Below are positions 35,401 to 51,741 of a DNA stretch of 64,000 nt, in pieces. The stretch covers positions 1,488,001 through 1,552,000 of the forward strand of contig CM036623.1 of NCBI GenBank assembly GCA_020746105.1. Reading direction: 5' to 3'. Position 1 is the first letter of the stretch, and the number at the start of each line of letters is the position of its first letter. The DNA comes from Trogon surrucura (lineage: Eukaryota > Chordata > Aves > Trogoniformes > Trogonidae). A program made the position numbers and the translations under genes. The notes under the pieces are model-generated. The model was given only the letters and a program-made list of their open reading frames with translations, had not been told where the DNA came from and ran no database searches.

Positions 35401-38400
35401 ACCAAAGTGGTGGTGTTTTATGATGTCATTCTCTTGTGCCCTTTTTTAGCAGAATGAAGTTGAAAAAGAAAATGCAAAGGGAAGGAGACTGGAAATTTAG
35501 CGTGCAGTTTTGAAAATGTTTTTTTCAGAATGTCTGCTGTGGGTAAACAAAGCTCACCTGATCCAAAGATCAGTAAGGCGGTGTCATCCTGCGGCTTTTC
35601 TTCTGCTCTTTCAGGGTCCCTCCTTTTGAACTTGTTTCACACATAGGAAAAAAAAAAAAATGGTAACAGGATAATAGAAAAGTGACTGCAGCATAACAAA
35701 AAGAGTTTTTAAGGGCCCATGTATCTATAAATTAAATGAAAATTAGTAGCCAGGCAAGAGGAGACTCAGGTCATTCTCCCCACTGAGGAGAAGGCAGGTT
35801 GGTGTGGGACCGGTGCTTGCGCCCGCACGGCTCTGTCTTAGCTTTAGCTTCTCTGCCTTGTGTAGGTATCACAGGGAATCTGCACATATTATGGTGACAG
35901 GGAATGGGATTCAGATCAGAAGTTCTCAGGAAACCAGCCTGCATTATTTCTGCTCCTCACAGACAACATGTTTTCGTAGCAATTACAAGCATTTGCAAAT
36001 TTGCGTGCAGCCTAGTAGTTCTCTTTATTCTGTAAATACATCAGAGAGATTTGTGTGCAGATATGCAAATAGTGTAAGTGCCCTTCTTATAATTAATTTG
36101 CTGTCTTCTGTAATGGATCTGGTGAAGGTGCTACAAAATTTCTGTAATATGCCATCTGTTTTATGTATGTTTTCTGGTTGACGTGCAGTCGCTTGAAAAA
36201 CATGGCAATAGCAGAGAGAAGAGGCAGGATATTTCTCTCTGATGGTACTGTTCATGGGACCTGCAAAATACTTTAAAAACATTTTAATAGTAAGAGAATC
36301 AATCTTTACTATCCCATTCCTTTCACTTCTTTAACGTATGCCTGTAGGAGGGGAATTCTGTGTCTGCAGGAGAATAGGCTTTTAAAGAGAGGTATTTTGA
36401 GGTTTGAGAAGTCAGATAACATGTACAATGTGTACATATGTACGACATGTATGTACATATGTATGTCTAGAAGTCAACAATATGTACAATTAAATAGGTA
36501 AAGGTGGGTGCTTGCTGCAGTGTGTCTGAGGTTGTGCCTGTGAAAACAAAATACTTGAATCCTGCTACATTTGCATGCAGTGCATGGAACAGAACCACCT
36601 GAATCTGAAATGAGACTTCAAAATAATGCTTTAGTGCAAGCAAAACCAGACTAGAATATAATGCTGTGCCAGCCCAGTACTTTCCAGAACATCTCAAGTT
36701 TATTGAATATTTTTTGTGCTTATCAGCTGCTGAGTGAGTCTGTTATAAAAACCTAAACGTATAAATGATCCTATAAAAAGAGGGGTAAGGAGGAGAGATC
36801 TGTTATGGAAACTCTGCTAAAAATACTAGAGACAGATGAAGAAGTCCTGAGAAAAAGGACTGAAATTAGATGTTATCACTAAAATGCAAAATGTAAAACA
36901 TCGGTATCTTACACTTCAGGGCATCCTGTTCAGTGTTGCAGTCCGTGTATTTCTGAACTACTCGTGCACCAGAGTTACCAGTGACTGTCTTCCCGAGTGT
37001 AGCGTTGTTGTCAGCATGGTTTTTATCAATAGGTAACTACAACTAGTTCTGAATTCTGAGGACCGAGGGGAAAATCTGGAGGGTAATGGTACTTTTCAGT
37101 TTTCTGGAATTGCATATTTTGATATTGGGGTGATAAAGATTATTACTGATTTTTCTTTACCAAACTATAGAGAGCCCTTCATTAATTGAGGGTAATGATT
37201 GTGTGTTGTTTTTTTTTTTCTAAAGCATATGTTATGAAAATGGCTATTAGCAGCTGTAGAACTGGAAGTGCTTTGTTCTGTAGAGGGTTTTTTTTACTGG
37301 GAGTACACTATGTGGGATAAGAGAGTAGGTGATGGTTTTAAAGGGCTATGTTGTTTTCAAATCGTAGGTCATTAAAAAAAAAAATTAAAAAGATAAATTT
37401 CATGACAGATTATATCCTGGCTCTACTGGAAGAAAATGTTAGTTTACCTTCAAAGCTGAAGGACTTCTCATTTTGGAAATCAACAGGCTAATAATCAGTT
37501 TTCCTTTAGCATGGTCTCATTTAGAGCTGTTAGAAAGCAAAGAGGGGGAAAAAAAATCGTATGGACAGATTTAGACGTCCACAAATGCCAAGTGGGAAGG
37601 CTTCACAACTTCTGTGAACTGGATGTTTGCACATTAGAGTGTGAATGCTGATTTTGATCTTTTCATGTGGAATTTTGGATGCTGTGTAACTGACAGGTGA
37701 GAACTGTATTCCCTGATCGGCTTCCCATCTCTGGTGCTGCCGAGGCACAAGACCAGACAGGGGTCAGACGCAGAACATCAATAATAGAAACCAGGGGCTG
37801 AAAGTAGGACGAATGTTGGCAGAACTGGAGCTATTGCTAAAAGCTCTTCACTCTCGGTACGTGTAACAGCTCACATGGAAGTCAAACTGGTGGATGTTCA
37901 GGGATTTCTCCTTGGTGCGGTGTTTTTCAGACTACGTGTCTCCTTAGTACCTTTGGATTCAGTCTACACCCATGGTATTTGTGCCAATATTTAATTTCTT
38001 AAAAAAACATTTCCAGAACCTTAACAACTGTTGTTGCATATACACTATTTCATGGAGCAAATGCATTTTAAGGAGCTTTTTTTTGTCTATAAGGAACTAT
38101 ATGTGGGGGGGCGCAGTATAGATCAGAGGCTCAGCCACTTTCTTTATATGTAGAGGGGAGCAGCTAACAATTCTGTGTCTCTCCATAAACCAGGCACCGA
38201 ACACTGCGTAAAATACTGGCTTTATAAACTTGAGAGTTCTCGAAACAAGACAAAAACCTGCATGGGGAGTGTGTTCATACACCAATTTCTCACTTGGTTG
38301 TGCTTTTTAAAGACAAGAAGGTAGACATGGCGTTCGTGTACATAGTGTAATTTGTGGCCGTGATGCAAAGTCTTCTTCTGCCTTTTCTTCCCTCAAGCCT

Positions 38401-39620
38401 TAAGTCACCATTGATCATCCTGATCTTTCTGCCGTGCTATCAAGCACGGGTTGACCCTATGTCCTATTTAAAAGAAATACCTTGCATTTAATTCGGATTT
38501 TCTTCTTAATACATGCGGTGTTGATTTATGGTTTGCTGAGCTGTGAGAAATGCAGGACCTACTCTGTGTGGTTGCTTCCGCGCTGTGTTCTGGGTGGAAT
38601 GTTTGTTTTCTTTCTTGGACTGGGGTTCGCGAGGATGTGACCGTGGTTTTGCTTGTCTGCAGGTGCAACAAGGTCTTACTCTGGGCCATTCCACTGCATT
38701 ATTTTCCCTCACTGGAAGCTCTTCTGTTGCTATCAATGCTACTATTTTATTTGGCAACCACAGTCAAATGTTAATTTTTCAGGACTGTTTAGTGCATGTT
38801 AACTAAACTGTTGGAATTTTTGGCTGTTAATACTGGGTCTGAAATTTTTCACATTTGTCTGAGGCACCTATGTTTTCTGAATCTGGCTTGAACAGTAACC
38901 GAGGAAGAGGCTTGCAGGAAAATTTGCAGCTCTCCTACAATCAAAAAAAATAAATAAATAAAAAAATGGGGAGGTGGGGTTGATACCTTTTTCAAAGTTG
39001 TAGATATTTGACTGATGCTGACTTAGTCTTTTTAGCAAAAGCTTCTATTACCCAGCTCTGCTAACTTGAGGGAAGGTTTGCAGTTTTCAGCTTCACTCCT
39101 AAAAAGGGTATTGTACAGCACGAGTGTTGTAGTGAGACAAGTAAGACAAAGACAGTCTCTGCTAGATTTAGGCTTCCATTTTAAACATTTATTTCAAATG
39201 CATTTTGTTTTATAGACTTCCTGAGTTATGTACAGACGAGTAACGGGTAGTTTAACTGATAAAATAATTTTGTTGTTATTTTTAATTTTTCCTTTAAAAA
39301 AAAAGTTTTAGAACAATTACGATGGTTTCCCCAATTCTAACTGCGATTAATTTCGATGAGGAGACTGGGGAAGACGGCAGAAGAAATAGAACGTGTTTAT
39401 ATTAAATATTTAACACTTAAGAAATGTTTGATTTGTCAGCAGTGGAAAAAAAAACTAACCATCATTCTTATTCACGAGCTATGGTGTTGGCATAGGGGAT
39501 GTGTTGATACATCACTAGTGTAGGATTTGTGACAAGACAGTAGGTAAAATATTCTGTTTACTGTTTGATGGCTAAATTTGACAAGAGGCAAATATAAATG
39601 ATCAAATATCAACTTAGCTG
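32420..39620. other. Non-coding tract, no gene recognised
   Basis: Over 7 kb with no repeat family or domain recognised. Open frames reach at most about 125 codons (35804-36181) without recognisable content. Short A/T runs occur, with a TAAA-type block at about 38941-38966 and a palindromic TACATATGTA cluster at 36425-36467. Confidence 0.55.
36425..36467. repeat. Clustered TACATATGTA-type palindromes
   Basis: GTACATATGTAC (36432-36443) is a perfect 12-bp palindrome, and TACATATGTA recurs at 36454-36463, joined by GACATGTATG. It is probably a degenerate TATG/CATA microsatellite. Confidence 0.6.
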
Positions 39621-39623
39621 GGA

Positions 39624-39637
39624 TTTTTTTTTTTTTT
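39624..39637. repeat. T homopolymer (14 nt)
   Basis: Uninterrupted T tract followed by CTCCCTGGCAG, which resembles an acceptor, but the frame after it is not convincing. Confidence 0.7.
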
Positions 39638-40260
39638 CTCCCTGGCAGTACATGACAATAAAAGCACTATTTGGCAAGTGGTGGTAACATTCACAAGTTT
39701 ACAAAGCTCGGGCTTTGTGTGAGAGCCGGGGCCAGCACCTGTTCCATCCAGCCCTTTCTTCTGGGACCCTTTCTTCTAGTTCTTGTCTTTCCCAGCGGAC
39801 CAGGAGGCTTCCCGCTCGGGAGACGCGTTGGCAACAGGGGGACTGGTAGAAACGTTTTGCAGTTTTGCAGTGTGTTGGGTTGGTCTGTCACAGTATGTAT
39901 CGTAATCTGTGAAAATAACGTATTTTTGGGAATGATTTGCATTTTTTTTTGAAGCTGCTCATGAATACTTATAGATGTAGATGAAAAAGAGTATCTGGCA
40001 TTTAAAGAGAAAGAAGTAGGAGCAGTTGCTTCTGCAGACAATTTTAAACGCATCCCCTTTGACCGAATCCGAGGCCGTGGTCTGTGTTGAAAGCTGAGCA
40101 ATAATGCATTTCTTCATAAATTCTCCTCGGCCTGGCAGACCACCTTGCTAGTTACGGGAAATCGATCCTTACACTGATTTTGCTGTATTGCAACCTCTGT
40201 GTCCTTCACAAAGTTTGCTGCAGTCAGAAATAACTATAATTCCTTTGAACTTAATGTTGA

Positions 40261-40274
40261 TTTTTTTTTTTTTT
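40261..40274. repeat. T homopolymer (14 nt)
   Basis: Uninterrupted T tract; one of five long T runs within 3.3 kb. Confidence 0.7.
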
Positions 40275-40411
40275 AAAGCATTTGTGCCACTACTCTTTCT
40301 TTTGTGCCTCTCACATTGACTGTGGTGATGTTTAAGAGAAATGAGCCTCTTGTGGAAATGGGGTACGTGTGCTGGGAGAATGGATATGGGGTTTCAGATT
40401 TAAATAGTATC

Positions 40412-40428
40412 TTTTTTTTTTTTTTTTT
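40412..40428. repeat. T homopolymer (17 nt)
   Basis: Uninterrupted T tract, the longest of the local group. Confidence 0.7.
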
Positions 40429-40948
40429 AATGTAGTGGAGAAAATGAAAGCATGCTAATACTCTTTAAACTTCTGTGAAATTTACTGTGTTGTAATTTCA
40501 ATTATAAAAGTAGCTGCTATACCTGCACTTAATTATAAGCTGTTTGAATAAAATTTTGCTCTTAATTGCTTGGTTTAGGTATTGCTTACATTAAACATCT
40601 TTGCTAATCTGTCAACTTAATTCACCTGTGAACTTAAATACGTGGCGACTCCCACTGTTTCTGGTTAGGGAGAGAACAGAGGGCGGTGCCTGATGGAACG
40701 CTCTGCTGTTAGGTGTCCGGATGTCTGTGTGCCCCTGCGCGCCCAGTGCTTGTGTGTGACACTCCTGTAGCCACCGGTGGGGACGCCGTAAGGACACCAG
40801 CGAACCCGGGCCGTGTCTGTGGAGGCTGTGGTGTGGTGTTTATCACTTCCCGTTGAACTGACTTATCTTTGAATTAGATGGACCTCACTGAAAATCAAAT
40901 TTCGTGTATGAATGTTCAAATTACACCCAACATCGAAAAGCGTTTTGA

Positions 40949-44035
<3,087 letters not shown>

Positions 44036-44040
44036 ACGTG

Positions 44041-44155
44041 ATCACAGAATCACAGGATGTTTTGAGTTGGAAGGAACCTTTAAAGGTCCTCTAGTCCAAA
44101 CCCCCTGCAGTGAGCAGAGACGTGTTCAGCTAGACCAGGTTGCTCAGAGCACCGT
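44041..44155 (-). mobile_element. CR1 LINE 3' end fragment
   Basis: Complement of a CR1 3' end: ATCACAGAATCACAGGATG, GAGTTGGAAGGAACC, TCTAGTCCAAACCCCCTGCA, then AGACCAGGTTGCTCAGAGC, where it is truncated. Confidence 0.93.
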
Positions 44156-44159
44156 GATG

Positions 44160-46665
44160 TCTTTGCTGTCTCCAGTGTCCAGTTTTGGACACAAAACTGA
44201 TAGAGGTGTGTGGAACGGCAAGAGGAGAAGGCAGTTTGAAAGTGCATCGCATGACAGGTGTTATTTAATTTAGAAAACAATGGTGGAAGAGAGGAAGTAT
44301 GAGTCTCCTACAGTATAGAAAAGATTATTAAAGGTTATTTAAAATTCTAAATGTCAGTGTGATGAAGAAACTGTAATCAGTTTCTAAGAATGTCAGGGAG
44401 AGCTCAGCAGATTAGTCTACGTGCATTTAATCCTGTGTAAGTGTAGAGAGCTGGAAGAGCAACCTTTTTTTTCTTGTTTCTTTCTTTTTTCTTCTCTTCT
44501 GGGAAGAAGCTATGCATTCTGATGGTTTGGCCTAGGTAACTGGACGTGGCTAAGAATAATCAAAGCTTATCATTTGATTTAGTTGATGCACCCACTGTCT
44601 ACCATTCCAGTGATACATAAAAGATACTTAAAATTTTGCATTTTATGGAGGAGATTGATCTACTTGAGAAGACTGTAGGTGCCTTTCCATGAGTGGTCCT
44701 AAGAGCAGAGGAGGTGTAATTGGAGGACCTAGACTAGTGTTTCTTAGATGATGGTGCAGATGTTCTTCAGACTATATTCAGCTGAGGTAAAATACAATGG
44801 AGCAGCTTAAGATGCTAGCAAAGTCCTGCTGCTGTGGGCAGATCTTTGAGGGTTCGTAGCAAGGCAAAATTTCTTAAGCTGGTGCTCAAGGAAAGACAGA
44901 AAATTGATCAGTTTGACTTTTCGCTCTGGAGCAGACTGAATAGTACCCTCTTTCTTCTCCACCTTCAGTACCCTTTTTGTGCTTAGGAGAGATGTGGGTT
45001 ACATAGAATTCAATCTGGCTATCACCTGAAACTCCTTTACTAATGATCTTTTTCTAAGTTATTTTAAATACATCTCTGAAGCGTGAACCATCAGATCATT
45101 AGAGGATTTGGTATACCTTCACCTACTTCAAGTGGAAATTCGGTGTGTAGACATTCCCAAGTTTTAGCTTTTAATCTTTCTGTGCAATTCAGCAGCTACA
45201 GTTACACATAATCACTGGTACACATTTGTTTTTGAAACATCTTCAGAGATTCTTTGAGAAGAGCAAGAGATTCTGAATAACTTCTTTCTAGGCAAAATCA
45301 CATCACATCTAAACTGTTTCACATCTCCTTCAGATTATCCGACTTCATTTATGAGAAGGTAGATAAACCTAAAGGGTAACAACAGGTAACTTTTTTGACA
45401 GATCAGAAGTTATTTTTAATGCCTGTGTACTGCAGAAGTGCTTTTTTTTAAAGTTGTGAGAAGAAAATGTTATTTATCCTTCATATAATTGTATTAGAAA
45501 GACAACTTGGACTACTTCTGGGAAGTAGTTGTGAGTGATTTAGAATTCATCACTTAATCTAAAGACTGAAGATGATGAAATTATTGAGGGGCTCTGATTT
45601 TTTTCATCTTTCAGTGAACATAAACTATACTGCAGAATTGAAGACATGAGAAAGACAACATTAAGTAGTAATTCACGGTGTCTATCTTCACTTGAAGGAA
45701 CCTGTCCAGAGTGGTTGAGGAGAACTGGAACTATCGGAGTTGATTCTTTCTGTGTTATGCTCATCATTTGAAGATGAGTGGTGTATTCTGTCTTGCTGGA
45801 GGTTACAAATCCCACCTTATGATGATACCAGTTCTCTCCCTCTTTGTGCAGCCCTTCTACTTTTTCAGTGCTTGTTATAATATATGCATGGCATGCCTGA
45901 TTCTTTTATTTAACTGCCAGTCTCAGTAATGCAGCAGAGAGAGGAAACAGTTTCTTCTGTAATCCTATCTGCTGTTATCTTGTTTTGCAGCAGCATTCTA
46001 GAGGGAGTTAGTGCTCAATTGTTTGTCCATTATTTGACTGCATTAGCACATGCTTTCCCTAATAGGCTTGGCTTACGAAAATGCTTCTCTTGCCTCTCCT
46101 GTCAGTGAGCTTATCTGTAAGTGTCAAGTGATTTCATCAGGTGATCTTTTTCAGGACAACTGGAGGACTCACTCTGGTAGCCCAGAGTACTCTCGTGTGC
46201 AGAGGAGCAATACCGAGATGCAACTGGAGTTAGTGCAGGCTATTTCAAATATGGCATCTAATGAGAAAAGTGTACCTGGCAAACTTTCAAAGATCTGACA
46301 TGTACCTCAAGTCATTGATGAGGATGAGCTTAATCTAATAAGAACTTCCTAAAGTCACATAGATAAACTCAGCCTCATGCTGCCCTGATGGTTTCTGGTT
46401 GTTCTTGGGGAATGGGTGAGACAGGCCTTTATCTGCTTCAGCTGCAAGCAGAGTTTGCCTATGCCTGCAAAAATTGTATTTACCCTCTGTTGGAGATAAT
46501 TAAAACATGCTCACCTCAAGCAGCCAAGGTTTGTTCTCAGACCAGTGTCACTGCTTTTCTTCCCCATAACCCAGCCAGACCCCATCAGATGTATCACAGG
46601 GATTGTTCTGTAGTTCACGTGCCAAATAATTTTCCCTCCAGTTGTAAGAACAGGTCCCTAAATGT
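44160..46665. other. Non-coding tract, no gene recognised
   Basis: Apart from the weak segment at 45,615 nothing is recognisable. An 82-codon plus frame (46050-46298) has no recognisable domain. Confidence 0.5.
45615..45771 (+). other. Possible terminal coding segment (51 codons)
   Basis: A good acceptor (TTTTTTTCATCTTTCAG) ends at 45614. The frame then runs 51 codons (starting EHKLYCRIEDMRK) to a TGA at 45769-45771. It contains scattered Cys and a TCPEWL stretch but no motif I recognise. A 91-codon minus frame covers the same interval, so openness is weak evidence. Confidence 0.15.
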
Positions 46666-46669
46666 TTTC

Positions 46670-46736
46670 TGCAGGGAGGTTGGATTAAATGACTTCTAAG
46701 GTCCCTTCCAGCCTAGGCCATTCTGTGATTCTATGA
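46670..46736 (+). mobile_element. CR1 3' end fragment of the same type as the SINE tail
   Basis: GGAGGTTGGATTAAATGAC, AGGTCCCTTCCAGCCT, then CATTCTGTGATTCTATGA. The spacing and wording match the tail of the SINE at 32,335-32,415 better than the other CR1 ends here. It may be a 5'-truncated SINE or its parent CR1 subfamily; no tRNA head precedes it. Confidence 0.9.
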
Positions 46737-46739
46737 TTT

Positions 46740-49700
46740 TCCAAGGGACTTTCTTTTTTGGGCATATTGATTATGTGAGGGAGATCTACTTTTCAGTTTT
46801 GTTGAAAACCTTCTCCATTATTTGTACTTCAAGAAAAGAATTTTTTCAGCATACAGGATTCCTTGGCAGTTTGTAGCAAAAAAAATGCAAATATTGCTTG
46901 CATATTCCTTTGTCTGATTAGGCTTAATGACTCATAAACCTGTAGGAACAGCTTTGGGTGTCTGAAGCAAAACCTTAGCAGCAGTCTGTGGCAAAGAAGC
47001 ACATGTACAAAAATGTCTTTCTTAAGCACTCGGTAGTTTTTAACTCTACCAAGTTTTTACTTCTTGGACCAAAGCAAAGGAGTGTCTTGTAACCTCTTTA
47101 AAAGCTCCGTGTCAGTGTTATCTACTGAGAGTATTTACAATCAGAACAAACTTGTCTTCTCTCATCACACGGTTTTCAAATTCTTAGAGAGACTTTCCTT
47201 CCTTTCGCCCTTGCAGTGCCCTGCAGTAGCCTGCGGTTAAGAAATCTGTGAGCTAATCAAGTAACTGAGAAAGTTGATCTGGAGCCCGAGGCTGTGCAGC
47301 CCCAGCGCTGTGCTTGGGCTGTTGAGCCTTGCAGAGGGGAAAGGGTTCTGCGCCCACACGGCAGCTGGGGCTTGGGCGCTCCCTTTGGCTTTGCGGTTCT
47401 AGCTCCAGTCTCCGAATTAGTTCTGGTACTTCCCTGCACTGCCTGAAGCCTTTTAGCCAGGCACCTCTATCTGAACACGTTCAGGGAACTTCTAAACTTA
47501 CGGGATCTGTAACCAGGGATTCTCCTTGTTATTAGGAAGTTGAAATGCACTTTTTCATGGAGCTGTCTAAAGAAATGTTTATTTTCTCTGGCTTGTTCTG
47601 GAACTAGCAGTTACAAACGCAGATATAACGTTCGTGGAATAAGAAACATCATCATTGATTATGGGGATTTACTAGGTCCTTCAGTTTCAGAGTTTCAGGT
47701 TTGTTATTTTTTAGATAAACTTAGACTTTCATCTGTAAACGAAAATTATAGGGAACATATTTTCAAAGGTGCTGAAGAAAAGCTATGTGCTTTTGGCTCT
47801 GTCGTACTACCTTCACTGTCTGATACTGAAAAGAAATATGTAGGACACAAATTGGAGAATGTTGATCAAATTTCATTCTAGACAGTTTTACAAAGCTGAT
47901 TAAAAGCTGTTTCTGTGTATATTTTAAATGTTGATTTTAAAAGTATCCACTCTGCTTGTGACTTCTGTTGCATTTGCCATTTTCAACAGCTTTCCGGTCT
48001 CTGAGGATCCGTGATTCAGAACCTAAACAGCCTCTTCTAAGCCCGTTTTGCCACCTCCAGTGTTCATCTGAATCTCAACTAGCCTGATGTTTCACCTGTC
48101 CTCATTTTTCCTGACTCTAGTCTTTGTTTCTGTTTACATCCACATCTTTTTCTGGGTATTTAAAGGGACTGTCTGCTAGTGTCTAGATATTGGGAAGAAA
48201 AATATTGTGTGTACCTACAGGAGAGAGATGGTCCAGTGCTGATCTTAGATTTACCTGCGTCAGCGGATGGTTCTTTGAGAAGATCCTCTTAATACTCAGC
48301 AGGGTATCAAAGCTGCTTCTATATTCTCAGAAAATATGTGAGGACCTACTAAAAAAATACAAAAGACCTATTTGTATGACCGTATAAACCCGGGGTGTGC
48401 TTACATCTTGACTACTGTGTTAACTTTCAGAAGGGCTATGGTGTGGATCACAAGATTAAACAGATTTTGAACAGCCTCTACATAAAGAGAAATTAAATAG
48501 ACTAGAACTTTTCACTTGAACCAAGAAACGATGTATGGTGGAGTTACACGGAATGAATAGCATTTTAAAAAAAAAAGTCAGATTTTTTAAGTTGTGACAG
48601 GAAAAAAATCAGACAGCAGGTTTAAAATGAGTAGAAGTACATACTTAGTCAAGTGTAGCAGAAGTGAATATTTTATAATTGATGTAACATCATGTAGAAG
48701 CCTGGAGTATAAATGATAGGTGGAAAAAAAAGGAATTGGACTGATGGACCTACTATTCCTGTTGATCTGATATTTTGCATGCAGCAGCTAGGTCAGCAAA
48801 CTCCTGAACTGAAGATGGCAAGAGGCAGTAAGGATGTGCCAGGGGACAAATCATGGTCTGTGTCAGATGTTTATTTCCTATGCAGTTTTTTCTTAACACC
48901 AGAAACATCATCCTGAGTTGTATGGACCTTTGGACTGAGCTGGTATGTCAGCTTTTATGTACTTCTTTCAGAAATAGTAGTTTCATAAATAGCGGGACGC
49001 ATATGAACTGGAAATATTTGTTCGTAGGGAAACACTTGTCCTTCAGGTAGAGTGGGCTTCCCTGACATGGCTGGATTTAAATTTGGAATTCCCAGTAATG
49101 GGGGAACAAAAGCCTCTCAGCACAGGGGTTGTAATAAGTTTATTACGCAGGAGAAAATTTCTTTTCTGTAATCTCACTATTAAAAATGACTGTGAATGCT
49201 TTTCTGAAGTGCTCTTTCTTTTGAAAATCAATTGTGAGCTGACCCCTGGACAATAGGCTTTTTGTAGGAGAGGACACATTGTGTCAAAGATAGAAATACT
49301 TGAAAGAACGCCTTGTTTAGAGAGGGCTTCTATGAAATTCTGTGTACTTATTTGCAGTACAGATTAAGTTAGCAGAGGAAATGGATAATCTCCTACTGAA
49401 AGATTGTAATAGAACACCTAGCTTCAGATATAAAGGAGGCCTTTGCCACACATCTTAGAAATTATTCTGACATTGAGATACAGAAAATTGCTGCCCAGAA
49501 GTGTTTTCATGCTTTTATACAATACTTCTCACTGTGCTTAAATTCTAGATTGCTTTCTTAATTAGAAAGAATTGTCCTGCTGTCGCTTGTTCTTGGGGGA
49601 CTTTTTAAAATCGCTTTCTTTTTAGCACTGTACAGCAGAAATCTCTCCAGATAGTGGCTTAAGAGAGAAGAAGTATAGTTATCCCACAGTAATCCTTCTG

Positions 49701-51010
49701 CTGTTTTCATGTGCCCTTTTCTTACCTTCTTTCACTGTAACTGGAATTTTACCATGGATTCTTCACTTACGCTTCTCCACTTTAGCCGTGCTAACATATA
49801 AACATCACGAGAACATGACCAGTACATAAGTATATTTTCTATGGACGATGACAACCTTGAAGTTCAAAACTTGACATATCAAGGGGTCAAAAATTACCTC
49901 AAGTGATTTTCCGCAGAGTTATTTCAAAGAAACACAGTTAAACTACAACGCTAAATGCTTCCCTTTACACCCTAACTAATTCTCTTTTAAGCTTTTAAGT
50001 GGATGGCCTTTAGCTATATCTCTCTTCTTTTTTCTGATTTTTTTCTCTCTATTGTATTTCCAGTAGATTGTTTATTTCTGTTAAAATTCTGGGGTTTACG
50101 GATTATTTGGATTTGGATATGAGAGTGTAACTTGTCTGTCAAGTGATATTTTTGGTTGGAAAGACCATGTTTTCTTGAAATTAGTTATTGATGTTGTTTT
50201 CAGATGGGTGATTCTTTCAGACAACTCAGGATGCTCTGGAGTGTCGTTTGACTGACATGATTAAATTCCATGTTTAAAAAATAGACATTAAAAGATCTTT
50301 TTCTCTCTCAACCCCTCTTTATTCAGTACATTTCTCGTACTGTCACAGGCATTCTGCACAGCTCATGTGCTCTGTAGCTCGGTACAGTCTGTGCACAAGT
50401 CCAATGGCAAGCTTTTCTGACCGAGCCTGGAAAGCCATTCGCTATACAGACTGCTAACAATCCACAGAATACGTTAATATGTGATTTTGTTCTCAGATAA
50501 AGAGAATACAGGGCAATATGACTCAGAGATTTTTACCTCTCTGACTCTGGGCTGGCTGCACAATTCCGGACCGAGGAGCCACGTGTGGTACCACAAGCAA
50601 CCGTCGTGCCTGTTCGGTGCCTGAGGCTCTGGCTGTACCGGTACTGTCGGTGTTTCCTCCAGGAAACTCTGTGTGGTGCCTACTCTATCGCATTTGCAAC
50701 GCTCTGGAAATTAAAGAACAAGATTTGAATAAATTTTAATTCAGCCTATCGTAACAGTTCCATGCAGACTAGAACCTTGTTTTCATCTAAACCTGCACGA
50801 ATGTCAGGGGAAAATTAAAGGCTTCAGGAGTGTCATCCTGTTGTGGTGTAGGTTTCCATTGCAGAGTACAGACATTACTGAAAACTCTGACACATTCTTG
50901 TATTTTTCTTAATCTTGAAGCATTAAAATGCTTAAAATCAAACTGAATAAGCAACAAACCCCAGAAAACGCTTCTCCTGAGTGGCAACCATCCAGCCCTT
51001 CTTGTCCACA
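46740..51010. other. Non-coding tract with one weak exon candidate
   Basis: At 47,611-47,698 an 88-nt segment lies between a CTAGCAG acceptor and a TTTCAG|gtttgt donor and is open for 29 codons (from YKRRYNV to SVSEFQ). The frame stays open beyond the donor and no family is recognised. A GC-richer patch at about 47,270-47,400 and another at 50,570-50,660 carry some CpG. Nothing else is identifiable. Confidence 0.45.
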
Positions 51011-51016
51011 GGTGGA

Positions 51017-51240
51017 TCATAGAATCACAGAATGTTTGGGGTTAGAAGATCATCCAGTCCAACCCCCTGCCAGAGCAGGAGCCCCTAGGGCAGCCACACA
51101 GGAACGCATCCAGGTGGGGTTTGAATGTCTCCAGAGAAGGAGACTCCACACCCTCCCTGGGCAGCCTGGGCCAGAGCTCTGTTACCCTCCCAGTAAAGAA
51201 ATCTTTCCTCATGTTGAGGTGGAACTTCCTATGTCCTACC
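51017..51240 (-). mobile_element. CR1 LINE 3' fragment (E-like, older)
   Basis: Complement of a CR1 end: AGAATCACAGAATGTTTGGG, AGTCCAACCCCCTGCCAGAG, GTCTCCAGAGAAGGAGACTC, CCCTGGGCAGCCTGGGCC, TTCCTCATGTTGAGGTGG. It shares the GAGAAGGAGACTCCACA block with the young copies at 55-62 kb but differs at many sites, so it is an older relative. The coding part reads the CR1 C-terminal region in reverse with breaks. Confidence 0.92.
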
Positions 51241-51720
51241 TTAAACGCGTACTGGCATTGTGTGGATAAGCAACTGCAAACTTCACTTTCCACCAAGCTA
51301 CGATAAATACCCTTACCCCATACCCACTTAAAATGGCTCCTTCTTTTGACGGTGCTCATAAACCCCCTCCTGCAGTAACAAACTATGGGAGGAAAATCTC
51401 AGAATTACTGGAGGAAAGGATCGTGCTGTGTGTTCTTCAGCCTTGAGAAAAGGAAGATAAAGGTTGAAGGGGTTGGTACTGGCAGCAGGGAGAGACTGGT
51501 TTTAGGGAAATTGCTAAAAGTGAGCCAACGCTGGCCAGAATGTAATAATCGAAAATCTTTCTAAACACTCAATTTTGCAGCCGTAGTTCATGTTTTCAAG
51601 TAGTAGAAAATAAAACTTTGTCTGGCTGCTACTGTTCGTTAGTTTGTAAAAGGAAAGGTGTGTCATGGAATAAAGCAAAATTTTATTTTACAACTGCTAT
51701 TAATATAAAAGGTTAATAGT

Positions 51721-51741
51721 TGTGTGTGTGTGTGTGTGTGT
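51721..51741. repeat. (TG)n microsatellite
   Basis: About ten TG units, potentially length-variable between individuals. Confidence 0.95.

Noticed and set aside
39961-40090. Acidic/basic plus frame starting DVDEKEYLAFKEKE as an exon
   Set aside because: Upstream ATACTTATAG lacks a pyrimidine tract and no acceptable donor precedes the stop.
51432-51520. Plus-strand CR1 remnant
   Set aside because: Only scattered similarity (CAGCCTTGAGAAAAGG, GGGAGAGACTGG); not enough to call as a feature.
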